This document shows, in pieces, positions 1 to 13,034 of a DNA stretch of 64,000 bases (its first letter is position 1; every line of letters begins with the position of its first letter). The notes below the pieces were generated by a model, which saw only the letters and a program-made list of their open reading frames with translations, was not told where the DNA came from and did not search any database. The position numbers were made by a program, and so were the translations under genes. Source of the stretch: Neocallimastix lanati (nom. inval.) (lineage: Eukaryota; Neocallimastigomycota; Neocallimastigomycetes; Neocallimastigales; Neocallimastigaceae); assembly GCA_016946835.1 (NCBI GenBank), contig JACVTC010000014.1:1225001-1289000 (forward strand). Reading direction: 5' to 3'.

Positions 1-190
1 TAATAAATAATAAATAATAAATAATAAATAATAAATAATAAATAATAAATAATAAATAATAAATAATAAATAATAAATAATAAATAACAAATAATAAATA
101 ATAAATAATAAATAATAAATAATAAATAATTGAATAATAAATAATAAATAATAAATAATAAATAATTGAATAATAAATAATAAAATAATT
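1..190. repeat. 7-bp tandem repeat (TAATAAA)n
   Basis: A heptamer TAATAAA is repeated head to tail with a few substitutions (a TAACAAA unit near 87, TTGAATAA interruptions near 130 and 165). It runs into the window edge, so its true length is unknown. It does not resemble the TTAGGG-type telomere repeat, so I read it as an ordinary AT minisatellite. Confidence 0.9.
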
Positions 191-1067
191 TATTATAATA
201 TTAACAATAATAATTATACTAAATAATACTAAATTAAAACTAATGGATAATGAATAATAGTAATATTAAAAAAAAAAAAAGTTTATTATTTTTTACTTTT
301 TTCTTCAAGAATTGCCATTTTTTGTTATTTTATGAAATAAAGTTTTCTTTTCTATATATTATAATAATTTTTTTCTTTTTTCATTTAATTTTAATTCTTT
401 TATTTGAAACTCTTTATTAAATTTAATTTTAAATTAATTTTTTTTTTTTTTTTTAAGCATTTCATTTCTTGTTGTTATTTAATGGCTTTGGGAAAACTTT
501 AATTAGTTAATGGTAGGAATAATTATTCATATATATTACAATATGGTAATTAGTTTGATTTAAGTATCATTAAAGAAGCAAATAGAAAAATTAAGATTAA
601 ATCCAATATTAACAAAAAAAAAAGTGGATTATATATTTATATAATAAAGATTGCTAAGAATAATATGTTATGATTATTTGATTTTATATATTTTCAAATA
701 TATTTAATATTTAAAACATTTATAGTATTTAATTCAAATAAAAAATATTTCAACTTATTATATATTATATAATGAGTATATAATAAGTTTTTAAAATTTA
801 AATTCATTAATTTAATTTATTGTGTTTCATTATATATAAATTTTTATATTTTTTACTTTATTTTTTATTATATATAATATATATAATATATATAATATAT
901 ATAATAAAATACTATTTATAATATATATAATAAAATACTATATATAATATATATAATAATATACTATATATAATATATATATTTTTTTTAAAGAAAAAAT
1001 ACGAATAATAAAGAAAAGATTATATTATGTTATTATTAAAAATTAGAATCATTATTATATAACTAAT

Positions 1068-1116
<49 letters not shown>

Positions 1117-2183
1117 CCAGTGTTTCTATTTTAAAAATAATAATACCTTTATTAATAATTAATTAATAATAATAATTATTAATACTTTTTAATATATATA
1201 TATATATGCTTGACTCATGGTTTTAAAAAATTCTTTACAAAGTATAACATTTATTTTCTATCTAAAAAGCCTTATTTAATAAATAGTTATTGAATAATAT
1301 TAAAACCATAAAACTAATAGATGAATAATTATTAGATAAATAACATAATTATTCATTCTCTCCATCCTCATAAATAAATTCTGCTTAAAAAAAGTATGAT
1401 GTTAAATTGAGAATTGAATAATATTACTATATATAGTTAAATTAAAATTTTAATAAATAGTTTATATTAGGTATGATATAATATACTAATTATTATGGAA
1501 ATAAAAAAACTTTTACTTATTTTCTATAATTTAAATTAAATATTTTTATAGAGATTAATTTATATATATATTTAAATTAATTATTAATTAAAATATATAT
1601 ATTAAATACTAAAGGTAATATATAAAATATATATTAATCTTAATTGCTTAAATTAGGCATAAATTTATTTATGTTTAATAATATAAAAAACTTTTTTTTA
1701 ATTTTTTTTTATTGTTTTATATGTAGATTTAGAAGTACAATTTTATGTTTTATTTAAATTTTAAAAAATAATTGAATTTTCATAATGTCATTTAAAAATA
1801 CTTCGATGATATCTAATTCTGTATCTCTTGCATTATTTAATTTATAGATACTATGTTAATTTCTTTTTTTTTTTTTTTTTTTATTATAGACCAAAGATCA
1901 TACAACATTTGAATTAATTATTTAAATAAGAATATATAATGATTTTAAATTAAATTTCGAAGAAGCTTTTCTTTTTCTTCTTCTAATTAATAATTTAATT
2001 ATTTTAAAATTAATATATGTATATGTATTTTTATTATTATTATTTTTTATTATTTATTTATCATTTTATTTGAACATTAATTATTTAGATATTTGATTAC
2101 TTTTATCTATTTTTTTTTTAAAGTAATAATTGTTAAAATATTACTATTATTAATTGTTAATTCATTCAAATATTTAAAAGTAT

Positions 2184-2216
<33 letters not shown>

Positions 2217-3782
2217 GAAAAATCTTTTTTTTCATGTAAATTACATTAAAAGTTTTGTTTCAAACAATTTTGATTAGTAATAATATTTAATATTTAATAT
2301 TTAATAAATTTATTATCATTTTTTTTTTTTATATTTTACACTTTCCTAGTTATTATAATTAAAGTAAATAACACAAATAAATAATCCTTTTATAAAATCA
2401 ATTAAAAGAAAAATATTTATAATTTTTTTAAGATAATAAAAATAACGTTAGTTAAAATAAAAAGATTATAATAAAATTATATTATAAAAATTCATTTTGG
2501 AAATAATTATTGATATATTTATATATTAAAAAAAAATATATCATTTTATTATTTAATGTTAGAAAAATAAAAAATTGAAATATATAAACACAAAAAGAAA
2601 TTAAAATTAGTTAATAATTCCATGTTTCTTTTTTTAAAAAAAATTATTATATATAAATATATATAAATATAAAAGTGAACTTCATAATTACTTTAACTAC
2701 TTAATAATAATTAAAATTAAAAAATTAAAATAATATAAAAAGTGGATATTTTTTGCTTTTACTGTAGTTTATGATTTAATTAATAATTTTCTAATTTACA
2801 CTTATCATATATTATACATATGCTATAATATATATATTATATGATTGATATAATATTGTGCATATTTTACATTTTAATATTTTAATATTAAATATTAATA
2901 TAAATTTTTTTATTTACAGTATTATTTATTTTTTTAATTTATATATAAATAAGGTCAAATTAAAAAAAAAAAAATATATATATATATATTTTGATTTACT
3001 TTTGAATTAATAAGATTATGAGCAATAATTAAAGTTGAAGTTACACTAAAAATGTTAATTAATATTAAAAAATTGTTTTTCTTTTTTTCTTTTTTTTTTT
3101 TTTTTTTTTTATTTGAATTATTAAATAGAAAATTTCATATAAATAATAATAATTTTCTTTTTAAAATATTTTTTCTATAAAAAAAAAAAAAAAAAAAAAT
3201 TAATTATAAAGTAAAAAAAAAAAAATAAGAAGTAATAAAATAAAAAGTTAAAATAAATTAAAATAAATAAATAATTTTTAATATAAAAAAAAAGGAAATA
3301 ATTAAATAATAAAAACAATAAAGCTAAAAAAATAATTTAATAAAATACATAAGAAAGAAAGAATAATATTACATTATACCAAATAATATATTTAATAAAG
3401 GTGATATTTATTATTTGAAGATAAATAATGAATTAAAAAGATGTATAAATTATATTAAAATTCAATATAGTTAAAGTAATAAAATCTGTATATAGTCATT
3501 CTAAATAATATTTATTATATATTATAAAGAATATTAATAATTTATTTTATTACTTTTACATTCAATAACTCTTGTAATTATAAAACCAACAATAAAGTTT
3601 ATACCAATATCAAATTAAACACATTATTATAGTTAATAAGGAATCTTTAATAATCAGAAATTAGTTGTTTAAAGTGTAGTTATTTTATTTTTATCTTTTT
3701 ATTTTTTTTTTATTTTTACTTTATTTTTTTTTCTGAAATAAAATTTAAAATAATATCATTTAAATTTAAGTAAGAAAATAAG
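191..3782. other. Gene-poor AT-rich intergenic DNA
   Basis: I see no gene. The stretch holds (TA)n runs (about 865-980, 1069-1100, 2190-2215), poly-T and poly-A tracts (for example about 3090-3110 and 3180-3200) and nothing that reads as protein in any frame. The last few hundred bases are presumably the 5' flank of the ankyrin gene. The base context of its start codon is A-rich (AATAAG before ATG). Confidence 0.8.
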
Positions 3783-6700
3783 ATGGATAGTGTAAAATCA
3801 ATAAAGAATTTATTACTTGAAGGAAATTTAACTGAATTCAAATATTACTGTCTAAATAGTAAAATTATTGCAGAAGAGTTTGGAACAAAAAATTCTTTTG
3901 ATATCTTAGTTTACGCTATTGAAAAAAATGTCAGTATTGAAATAATTGATTTTATCTGTTCATTATATAAAAATATTAATTATGAACTCCCAGATGGAAA
4001 AATACCTATATTTGTAGCTATCAGTAATAATAAATTTTCAGTTTCAGATGTATTGATAAAAAATCATGCAAGTATCAATTTTCGAAATAGAAATAATGAG
4101 AATGTATTATTATATTTATATGTAAAAAATAAATTACAATGTAGACAATTAAAATATCTAGTTAATAATGGAATTGATGTCTATTATAAAGATAATGAAG
4201 GAAATAATATCTTGTATTATGCTACAGAAAAAAAATACCCCTTCTTAATAGATATTATTATAAATAATTATATTTATGATAATAAATTTATATTAGATCT
4301 TATTTCCTTAGGAAAACATAGAGTAAATATTTCTAAAAAACTATTGACTAGAAAGGTTTGCAATCAGATCGAAAAATTTGATCTTTTTAATTTACCTGTT
4401 TATAAGAGAGCTATTCATTGGTGTAGTATTGAAATAATAGAATTATTTGCAAATTATTGTAATAAATCTTTTGAATACTATATACCATTAAATGGAAATG
4501 ATTTACTTAGAGAAGCGATTATGGCTCAAAATGAATGTGTAGTAGAATATGTCCTTTTTAATGAACTCTATGATGTTAGTTATCTTCATGATAAGAGCAG
4601 AATAGTAGAGAGTATATCCCAAGAACCTTTAATATTGGCAATTACATTAAATAATGCAGCATTAGTAAAATTATTAATTGATGCAAGATTTGATGTAAAT
4701 TTAAAGGTTAATGAAAAATTAAATCCATTATCCTTTGCCTGTATAGTAAATAATTTCGAAATAGTAAAGATGTTAGTCAAAGCTGGTGCTAAGATTGGCA
4801 AATATTATTATTTTGTGGAATTACCAATTGCAGCACGTAATGGAAATTTTGAATTAGTAAAATATTTATTAGAAAATTATAAAAAACAACAAGGTTTTGT
4901 TAAAAAACTATCTGTTAATACTCTGAAAATGAAATTGAAATTGAGTAGTTATAATTATCATTATCAACAACAACAACGAAATTTTCAACATCGTATAAAT
5001 TCTCAAGACCATGAATCATATAATAATAATAATAATACCCAATTACAATCTTTTAATCAACAATTTAATCGTAATATGTATTTACAACATCAAACCTTAC
5101 AACAATATCAAGAACAACAAAAACAAATGTATATATATGGTAATTGTTTATATGCAGCTGTATATGCGTTAGCCAATGGTCATCGTGATATTTATAAGCA
5201 TCTTATGAATTATAGTAACTTCTTTTCTAAGAATAATTTGATTTATAAGGTGCCAATGGTTATAGCTCTCTCAGAGAATAATATTCATACAGTAAAATAT
5301 CTTCATAAAAAAGGTATACCTCTTCATCAAACTTTCAATTTTAATATCAGTCTTACTGATTCGTTTGTCAAAAATATTTCTAAATATTGTGATATTGTAT
5401 ACCATGATGAGCCATTAATTAGTCTTGATAATACGTCACTTTTACATTATAGTGTATGGAAAAGTGAATATAATATTGTGAATTATCTTCTTGAAAATAA
5501 TGTAGATATTAATTATCAATGTAGTAAAGGATATACCGCACTTATGATTGCTACTAAGAATAGTGATATGAGAATGGTAAATATTTTAGTTGCTAATGGC
5601 GCAAATATTAATTTAAAGGATAAGGAAGGAATGACAGCTTTATTAATTGCTTGTTTAAATGGACGATTTAATTTAGTACAATATTTAACTGATAGTGGTG
5701 GTGATATAAATGTAATCACAAAATATAAAGAAAATATGTTACTTATAGCATATCAATTAGCTATTGGCAATGATCATTTTATCATTGAAAGATATGATAA
5801 AACTTACTTTAATTTAAAGGGAGTAAAACCAACACGTTTCGCATATGAAACTATTGTGAATTATTTAATTGCCCAAGATATTGATATTACATTGAGAGAT
5901 TGTAATAATCTATCAGCAATTGATTATGCAGTAGTTAATAATCGTTATTTAGATGCTAAATATTTCTTAAATCGTGGTGTTAGTCCAAATTGCCAATTTC
6001 TTGAATTAGATTTACTTAAATATTCTATTTTGAAAGAATGGCTAAATATGGTTAGACTTTTAATTAATTCTGGTGTTGACTTAGAAAGAAAGGATAAGCA
6101 TAACAATACCCCTCTTATTTGTGCTATTCGTACTGGAAATCTTGATATCTTAAAAGAATTAGTTAGTGCTGGTGTTAATTTACATGTTAAGAATGATAAA
6201 GGACTCACACCATTAATGTATGCCATTAAAAAGAAAAATATAAGCATTATACGTTATCTTCTCACTCAGAATATTGATATTAATGAAAAAGATGAGGATG
6301 GTTTCACAGTTTTAATGCATGCTATAGCAGCTCCAAACTATTCTATGGAAGTCATAGAGTATCTTGTTGATCATGGTGCTAATGTAAATATTAAAAGTAA
6401 TAAACTTGTTACACCTCTTTTATTAACAGCAAAAAATAACGATATTGAATTGGCAAGATATCTCGTAGGAAAGGAAGCTAATGTAAATGATAAAGATAGT
6501 GAAGGTTATAATTCTTTAATGTATGCCGTATTAAATCATAATATTGCTTTTATAACACTTTTAGTTAAAAATGGTATTAAAATCAATGAAAGGAATTGTA
6601 AGGAATATACTGCTTTAATGATAGCATCTGAAAATGGTTATTTTAACATTGTTAAATATTTAGTTGAACATGGTGCTGATATATCTTTAAAGGCTAAAAA

Positions 6701-6797
6701 ACATACTTCAGCTATAAAATTAGCCTCGAAAAGAAGATATTATAATATTGCTGATTATTTAGCTTATAGTAATACTAATATAACAGCAACAGCTTAA
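3783..6797 (+). CDS. Large intronless ankyrin-repeat protein
   Basis: The 1004-residue protein consists almost wholly of ankyrin repeats. Clear repeats lie at about residues 280-370 and, in a near-continuous block, about 550-1000. Typical signatures are GYTALMIAT, GMTALLIAC, NTPLICAI, GLTPLMYAI and EYTALMIAS, each followed by helix-2 motifs such as VKYLVEHGADI. Residues 1-270 are more diverged ankyrin-like helices. An Asn/Gln-rich low-complexity insert (about residues 395-450) splits the array. There is no signal peptide, membrane segment or enzymatic domain. Ankyrin arrays are protein-binding scaffolds, and the partner is unknown. The start is the first ATG of the frame, after an A-rich leader, and the frame is open to a TAA without introns. 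AT-rich early-diverging fungi often carry large ankyrin families, so this is probably one lineage-specific member. Confidence 0.9.
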   Translation: MDSVKSIKNLLLEGNLTEFKYYCLNSKIIAEEFGTKNSFDILVYAIEKNVSIEIIDFICSLYKNINYELPDGKIPIFVAISNNKFSVSDVLIKNHASINFRNRNNENVLLYLYVKNKLQCRQLKYLVNNGIDVYYKDNEGNNILYYATEKKYPFLIDIIINNYIYDNKFILDLISLGKHRVNISKKLLTRKVCNQIEKFDLFNLPVYKRAIHWCSIEIIELFANYCNKSFEYYIPLNGNDLLREAIMAQNECVVEYVLFNELYDVSYLHDKSRIVESISQEPLILAITLNNAALVKLLIDARFDVNLKVNEKLNPLSFACIVNNFEIVKMLVKAGAKIGKYYYFVELPIAARNGNFELVKYLLENYKKQQGFVKKLSVNTLKMKLKLSSYNYHYQQQQRNFQHRINSQDHESYNNNNNTQLQSFNQQFNRNMYLQHQTLQQYQEQQKQMYIYGNCLYAAVYALANGHRDIYKHLMNYSNFFSKNNLIYKVPMVIALSENNIHTVKYLHKKGIPLHQTFNFNISLTDSFVKNISKYCDIVYHDEPLISLDNTSLLHYSVWKSEYNIVNYLLENNVDINYQCSKGYTALMIATKNSDMRMVNILVANGANINLKDKEGMTALLIACLNGRFNLVQYLTDSGGDINVITKYKENMLLIAYQLAIGNDHFIIERYDKTYFNLKGVKPTRFAYETIVNYLIAQDIDITLRDCNNLSAIDYAVVNNRYLDAKYFLNRGVSPNCQFLELDLLKYSILKEWLNMVRLLINSGVDLERKDKHNNTPLICAIRTGNLDILKELVSAGVNLHVKNDKGLTPLMYAIKKKNISIIRYLLTQNIDINEKDEDGFTVLMHAIAAPNYSMEVIEYLVDHGANVNIKSNKLVTPLLLTAKNNDIELARYLVGKEANVNDKDSEGYNSLMYAVLNHNIAFITLLVKNGIKINERNCKEYTALMIASENGYFNIVKYLVEHGADISLKAKKHTSAIKLASKRRYYNIADYLAYSNTNITATA

Positions 6798-6942
6798 AAT
6801 ATAATTACAACATTATTATATATATATTAGAATATAATATATCGTAACATATTTTATCCCCATTTACCCATCCCCAAAGAAAATAATTAATTAAGATTAA
6901 AAATTAAAAATAATATTAACAAAATAATATCAAAATCAAAAA

Positions 6943-6973
<31 letters not shown>

Positions 6974-7513
6974 CATACATACATATACATATACATATAT
7001 CAAAACAAAAATAATAATAAAAATTTTTAAATTAAAATAATAATAATATGTAAAGAATTTTGCAACATATATTATTACAATAATGAAATTTATTAATATT
7101 TTTATAAGTAATTAAAAATAATTATCGAAAATACCAATTAAATTAATCTATTGTTATATATTACAATTATAATTTTAATATGTAACTATAGGCTTAATAT
7201 ATAAAAAAATAATAATATAAAACATACCAAAAGATTTATTTAATAATAATTAACATTATATTTACTTATTAATATATATATATATAGTTTTTTTTTAAAA
7301 AAAAAAAAAAGGAAAAAAGTGATAAATAAGAAAGAAACTTATTAGAAACATTAATGAAAAAGGAGGAAAAAATAGTTATCCTTATCATATATTAGTATAT
7401 AAATCATCTATATTATATGTAATGATATCTATTTTTGTTTTAACAAATAATATATATATTAATAATTTTTTTTTTTAATTTTTTTATTTTATATTTTTTA
7501 TTTTTTTAACAAA
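6798..7513. other. AT-rich 3' flank of the ankyrin gene
   Basis: No gene is visible. It holds a short C-rich patch soon after the stop codon (about 6857-6876), (TA)n/(CATA)n near 6951-7000 and poly-A/T runs. Confidence 0.7.
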
Positions 7514-7762
<249 letters not shown>

Positions 7763-7861
7763 AGTTTAATTAATTGTACATAATAACAAATATATTTCCT
7801 TTTTTTTTTATATTACATAAAAATTATAATAAAAAAATGAGTATTTTAAACTACATATTAT

Positions 7862-7901
<40 letters not shown>

Positions 7902-8234
7902 AAAAGAAGAAAAAAAGAAAATTAAAAAATAAAAAAATAAAAACAACTCAAAAAACAAAAACAAAAACAAAAGATAAAGTTTATTTATATATTTATTTAT
8001 TATCTTTTTTATTTTTTTATTTTTTTTTTTTTTTTTTATTTAAAATATTTATGCTTTTAAAAAAGTGTCTTTATTTTTATTTTTAATATACTTATGCTAT
8101 TATTATAATTTATAGTGATGTAGAATAATTAATTTTAGTAATTGAAATGAAATATATTTTAGCTAAAAATATATATATTTTTTTTATTTATTTTCTATGT
8201 TTATTCTTTAATTAATATATAATAGTGTGTAAAT
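7763..8234. other. AT-rich spacer with a 37-bp poly-A tract
   Basis: Contains an uninterrupted A run at about 7863-7899, more A-rich DNA to about 7970 and a T-rich stretch near 8000-8040. No gene is visible. Confidence 0.7.
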
Positions 8235-8505
8235 ATTTTTGTGACGTGGTGGAAGAGATACAGATATTGATTTAAATTATAAAAAAAGGAATGAGATGTT
8301 TTGCTTAAGAACCAAATCATTTCTGGTGATTATTCAAAAACGCCATTCTTTGTGTGATCTACGGCTCTCTTTTTTACAGAAATTATGCCTAGAGTTAGTA
8401 CTCGACAAGAGTATTCCAACGGTATAAGCACAAACTAACCAGGAGCGTCAGCGCTGAAAATGCAAGTAAGAGAGACTAGCAGGGTCAATGCCTCTGATTA
8501 GTATA
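8235..8505 (+). pseudogene. LINE 3'-end fragment (C-terminus of ORF), decayed
   Basis: Broken reading frames on the plus strand match the C-terminal tail of the LINEs on the minus strand at 13035-13350 and 18723-19010. Shared stretches include the ISGDYSKT-like segment (read as ISGDYSK across a frame break), the PFLV-like block, and a tail corresponding to SVNAE..VRQASRA. Several stops and frameshifts interrupt it. Only the last 270 bp of the element is present, as expected for a 5'-truncated LINE insertion, but no poly-A tail or target duplication is evident. It ends directly against the RNase H end of the decayed copia element. Confidence 0.8.
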
Positions 8506-8640
8506 TTTCATTTACTAATCATCTTATCCATAGAGCTTATTTGTACATTCTATTAAGCTTGAATATTGGGCTTCTGTGGACCATAAGGCTATATTTTTCT
8601 GAGTAATTAATTTCCATGATATTGGACTATTTCCAAATAC

Positions 8641-8691
<51 letters not shown>

Positions 8692-9045
8692 TGAAGTGGA
8701 TCTTCTTGTAATCTCATCCCCAGTGAAATCTACATCACAATAAGCTCTTAAAATTTTTTCTTTCTGTTATAATGAATTGAGTAGTCCTTTGTATTTACTT
8801 TTTAAGGTATTTTAAGATTTGAATACCTACATTCAAATCAGTGTTTGGTTGGATTCTCGGAAAATCTTGTAGCTTGATTTACTGCAAATGCTATATCTGG
8901 TCTTGTTTTTGTTGTTACACATATAATAGAGATCCAATCAATCTTTTATAATCAGTTTTGTTAATTTTTTTCAAAGTTTTCTCTATCTATCTTCTAATTT
9001 TGCTTTAATGTATAGTGTACTAGTTATTTTAGTATTGTTTATATT

Positions 9046-9110
<65 letters not shown>

Positions 9111-10028
9111 ATCTTTTTGATTAATTTTGTAGCCTTTATTTTGTTTTAATTATATTAATTCCAATGATTTTGGTTGCTCCTTTTATCTTTAAAAATTTTG
9201 AATTTATGCTTTTTTTTTGAGACAACTTTGGTAATTTCATTATTCTCTCCTACAATTAATATATCATCAACATAGAGTGTTGGTAATAAGAATAATTATT
9301 ATTATATTATATTATATTAGATTATATTTACCAAATGAACAACTATCTATATTATATTGAATTAACTCAATTTTCATGAGATAACTAGAGATTTCGTAAA
9401 AACCATTATCTTCCAGCTTGTTTGAGTCCATAGAGAGACCTTTTGTAATAATCCAGATTTTCCGAAATTGAAGTTTTTATCTCTGATTGGAATTTGAACA
9501 TAAATTATCTCATCTAGATTAGCATTAAAATATGAAACTTTAATATCAATTTGTCTTAAATCTCATTTATATATTGAAGCAATAGCAATTGCAAATTTAA
9601 AACTATCCATTTCTATTGTAGGAGAATAAGAGTAGGTATAATCAACTCCTTTAATTTATCGAAAACCTTTGACCACCAATATTGCTTTTTTTATATATAC
9701 CATTATCTTTAATAGTAAAAACCCATTTAACATCTAGTAGTTTAATGCCATTTGGGATATTTTTGTTTTCCACAATTATCATAACACTATTTTCATATAA
9801 ATTTTGTAATTCTTTGTTTATTGTATCTTTCCATCCGCCGACTTTTTCTGAATTCATAGATAGCTTCTCTTATAATTCTTTGGAATTATAACGTATTAAT
9901 ATTATTAACTCTATTTCTCTTTGAGTCTTTCATTTTCATCTGAATCTGTTTTTCCTCTTAATTGATTTATTTCATATCCTTAATTTTATTCCTTCATTCA
10001 ATTGATAATTTTTTCTTCTTTTTTGTCG

Positions 10029-10067
<39 letters not shown>

Positions 10068-10386
10068 TTTTTTCGTTATCAATTTTTTATCATTTTTGTT
10101 TACTTGAATACCAAAAATTTTATTATTCCTTTTTAATATTAAATTTAATATCCTTTTCTTTGGCTTTTCTTAATTTTCTTTTAATTTGAAGTTTCCAGAT
10201 CACTAAAATTGTCTTCAGATTCATTTTAGGAATTGAAGTCTTTAATTTTAATATTTTTCATATATTTTATTATTTTTACAAATTTAATTTTTCATTCACA
10301 TATATGTTTTATATCAAAATTTTTAATTTATTATTCCTGAATTTGAAATGGTTAAAATTTTTATTCAAATTTTTTTATTAATTTAA

Positions 10387-10417
<31 letters not shown>

Positions 10418-11095
10418 CACATTTTTGTTCAAAAAATCAATTTTTATGATTTTTATACCCTTTATGTTATTATCATTATTTCTATTAATAATAAAATTAT
10501 TTTTCTTATTTTTATTATTATCATGTAGAATTTTGATATGGCTTACATTTAATGTCATTTTTATATTTTCTTCAATTTGGATTTTTGAGTATTTCCTCTT
10601 GATTTTAAGCTAATTTTTGATTTTCATTAATATAATCTTCATTAATTTTTTTTTCGTTTTCTGAATTACTATCTAACATATTTTCATTATTGTATTCATC
10701 CGTTAAATCTATGTTATCTTCAAGATTAATTTTATTTTGTTTGTTTTCATTTTTTTTCAAATTCATTATGATAAATGGATTGTCAAAATTGATGTTGCAA
10801 GTGCTGTTTCCCCTCAATTTGTTTATCTGAAGGATTTTAGGATTAAAAAAAAAAAAAAAAAAAAGATGTGTCAAGTGAGCCTAGTGTACTTTCATTGAAG
10901 TATGCATCACAAACGATCATTATTGATTTTGAATGAATGTCGAGGACACGATAACTAAGAGAGTCGGATGAATATCCTCTCTAAGAAAATACCTGGTTTT
11001 GTATTTATTTTCAAACTTTCCTTCTTTGTATCTATTAAGAAAAAATACTTTGCATCCAAAAACTTTTAAGTTTAGATATATCATTTTTCATATTG

Positions 11096-11128
<33 letters not shown>

Positions 11129-12060
11129 TTCGTTCGGAATTTTAAAAATTAATTCTTTGATACAGATTTAAATTGTACAATATACATGTACATTTAATAG
11201 CTTCATTCCTCAAAATATAGGATATAATTTAGCATCATTGAGTAATTTTTTTCTCGTAGATGTCTAATGGTTAGATAAATTCTTTCAGTGCGACCATTAT
11301 GTTGGGGATTACCTGGTATAGAACGATCAAATGTACTTCCATTATTTTTTAAAATAATTTATAAAAATTAGAGTTATTATATTCTAAACCGTTATCAGAT
11401 CTTACTTCTTTTATATTGTAATTACAAGTATTTTTCATAAGTTTATGAAACTCGATAAATTTCTGTACTGCCTAAGATTTATGTTTCAGTAAATAGACCC
11501 AACATTTTCTACTGAAGTCATCCATAAATGTTAAATAATATTTGTATCATTCACTAAATGATGGTGCAGGCTTAAGTGGTCCAACAATATCAGTATGCAC
11601 GATTTGTAATGATAAAGTACTCTTGTTGGTTGTTTTTGTTGAATGGCTTTTTTTTTTTTTTTTTTTTTTTTTTGAGTTTTCTAATTTTCCAATCTTCATA
11701 ATTTATATTATCATTTTTTTTCTTCCTTAATGTTGTTGTTTTCTAAAAATTTTTGAAGATTTGGATTGTTATAACGACCTAATCTAGCATGCCAAAATTT
11801 TAAATCAATATTATATATATTATAATCTATATCTTTCGTTGGGCTTATATTTGAAGTAAAGAGGTTTTTCTCATTTGTATTGATGATAGTAATTAGTTTA
11901 TTATTTTTAAATATAAGGAGTCACACATTATCATTACTAATTTAAAGCCCTTTTTACATAGGTAATAAGTGGAAATTAAATTATTTTGTTTGATTAGAAC
12001 ATAAAACACTTCTTCAATAATAAAAAATTATGATTTTTATATATTCTTTTGTACATACCC
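8505..12060 (-). mobile_element. Decayed Ty1/copia retrotransposon (pol only)
   Basis: Read from high to low coordinates, the copia pol order is recognisable. It has a GAG-pre-integrase segment (WHARLGRYNNPN, 11762-11797), an integrase core with SDNGLEYNN (about 11385) and NPQHNGRTERI (about 11290-11320), and an integrase C-terminal region (about 10990-11070). An Asn/Lys-rich linker follows (10605-10874). Then come RT (KWVFTIKDNG at about 9710, DLRQIDIKVSYF at about 9540, YVDDILIVGE at about 9255-9285) and RNase H (TRPDIAFAVN at about 8890, AYCDVDFTGDE to STSG at 8692-8750, STEAQYSSLIEC at about 8570). Stops and frameshifts are frequent. Gag, protease and both LTRs are not recognisable. Homopolymer runs, for example 57 T at 9048-9104, break the frames. 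It is not the same subfamily copy as the element at 29259-35476, since linker and motif wording differ. Confidence 0.85.
9048..9104. repeat. Poly-T tract (about 57 bp)
   Basis: An uninterrupted T run lies inside the RT part of the decayed copia element, between the LYVDD motif and the RPDIAF motif. Similar but shorter T or A tracts interrupt the same element near 10028-10066, 10388-10418, 11095-11126 and 11649-11673. Confidence 0.9.
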
Positions 12061-12640
12061 TTTTTGTATATTTTATTGAATTGTCTATTTGGATAAACAA
12101 TCCATTTAATAGAAACTTCTTCAAAATTTCATACCAAGTTTAAATATAGGATTTTCATAATGTTTTGAAGGCATAAAGTTCTTTGGTTTAACAACAAGTG
12201 TAACAAATTTACTAATTCCAAAGGTCATTTCATTTTTGATACTTCAATCATGAGCTTTATTTAATGAATTTTTAAGTAAGGAATTTTGTAGGGGCTAATA
12301 AGAGCATATCCTCAACAAATAAGTCACTACAACACTTTTTTTTTTTTTATTTTTTTTTTTTTTTTTTACCATTTAATAATCACATCATATCTCTTACATT
12401 TATCATATATGTCATTGATAAATATATTAAATAAAATAGGTGATATAAGGGACATCCTTAACGAACACTATGATGTATTCGAAATTCTTTTAAAAGTTTA
12501 CCATTAAAGTTTGTATAAACTTTCAAAGTAAGGTATAGATTAGTAACGAATTGAAGGTATTTACCAACGAATACTATTATTATTAAGTTTTATTAAAGTA
12601 TATTATAAATTGGAACAGAATCATAAGCTTTTTTTTTTTT
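12060..12640 (-). pseudogene. LINE reverse-transcriptase fragment
   Basis: Minus-strand reading gives the middle of a LINE RT. KAYDSVPIYNIL (about 12600-12635) is followed by a [17 protein letters not shown] block (about 12415-12470) with an internal stop, then NEMTFGISKFVTLVVKP (about 12190-12240). The last matches NNKMQFGINKCVSLVVRG of the fuller LINE at 14162-14995. The FADD motif region is destroyed by a poly-T tract near 12338-12367. The boundary with the copia remains is approximate. Confidence 0.75.
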
Positions 12641-13034
12641 TTTTGGAGGGAAGAATTGTTTAGAATTCTCTTTCTAATAATTTTTCATTAAGACTATGAC
12701 TGTCCATATCAAGAAGCAAGTTCTTCATATTAAAATTAATCGTTCAGATAAATAGTTTTTTTTTTATAGCCGCAATTATTGCGAACTTTAATCTTTATTT
12801 ATTTATTCTTATATAAAATACATGAATACTTTTAATTTTAATAAAAAATAAAAAAAAAACACAGAATTAATAAAATAAATATAAATAAATATTATTTGTC
12901 CAATTTGAGCATAATAAAAAAGAAATAGTAACGAGAAATAAAAAGTAATAATCAAAAATAAGTGTATAAATAAATACAGAAAAAAGTTCATTGGCAACGA
13001 ACCTCACCTCCTTATGGATTAGGGTTTGAATTGA
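12641..13034. other. Probable 3' untranslated region of the LINE plus AT-rich DNA
   Basis: The part just left of 13035 follows the LINE stop codon on the minus strand and contains a less AT-rich patch (about 12990-13030), probably the element's 3' UTR. The remainder is AT-rich with one possible LINE-like scrap (12650-12760, minus). No gene is visible. Confidence 0.5.

Noticed and set aside
1-190. Telomere repeat at the window edge
   Set aside because: The unit is TAATAAA without any G-rich strand. It fits an AT minisatellite.
9682-9891. Plus-strand frame in the decayed copia element
   Set aside because: It is the antisense of the RT start (KWVFTIKDNG region), which is the real coding reading.
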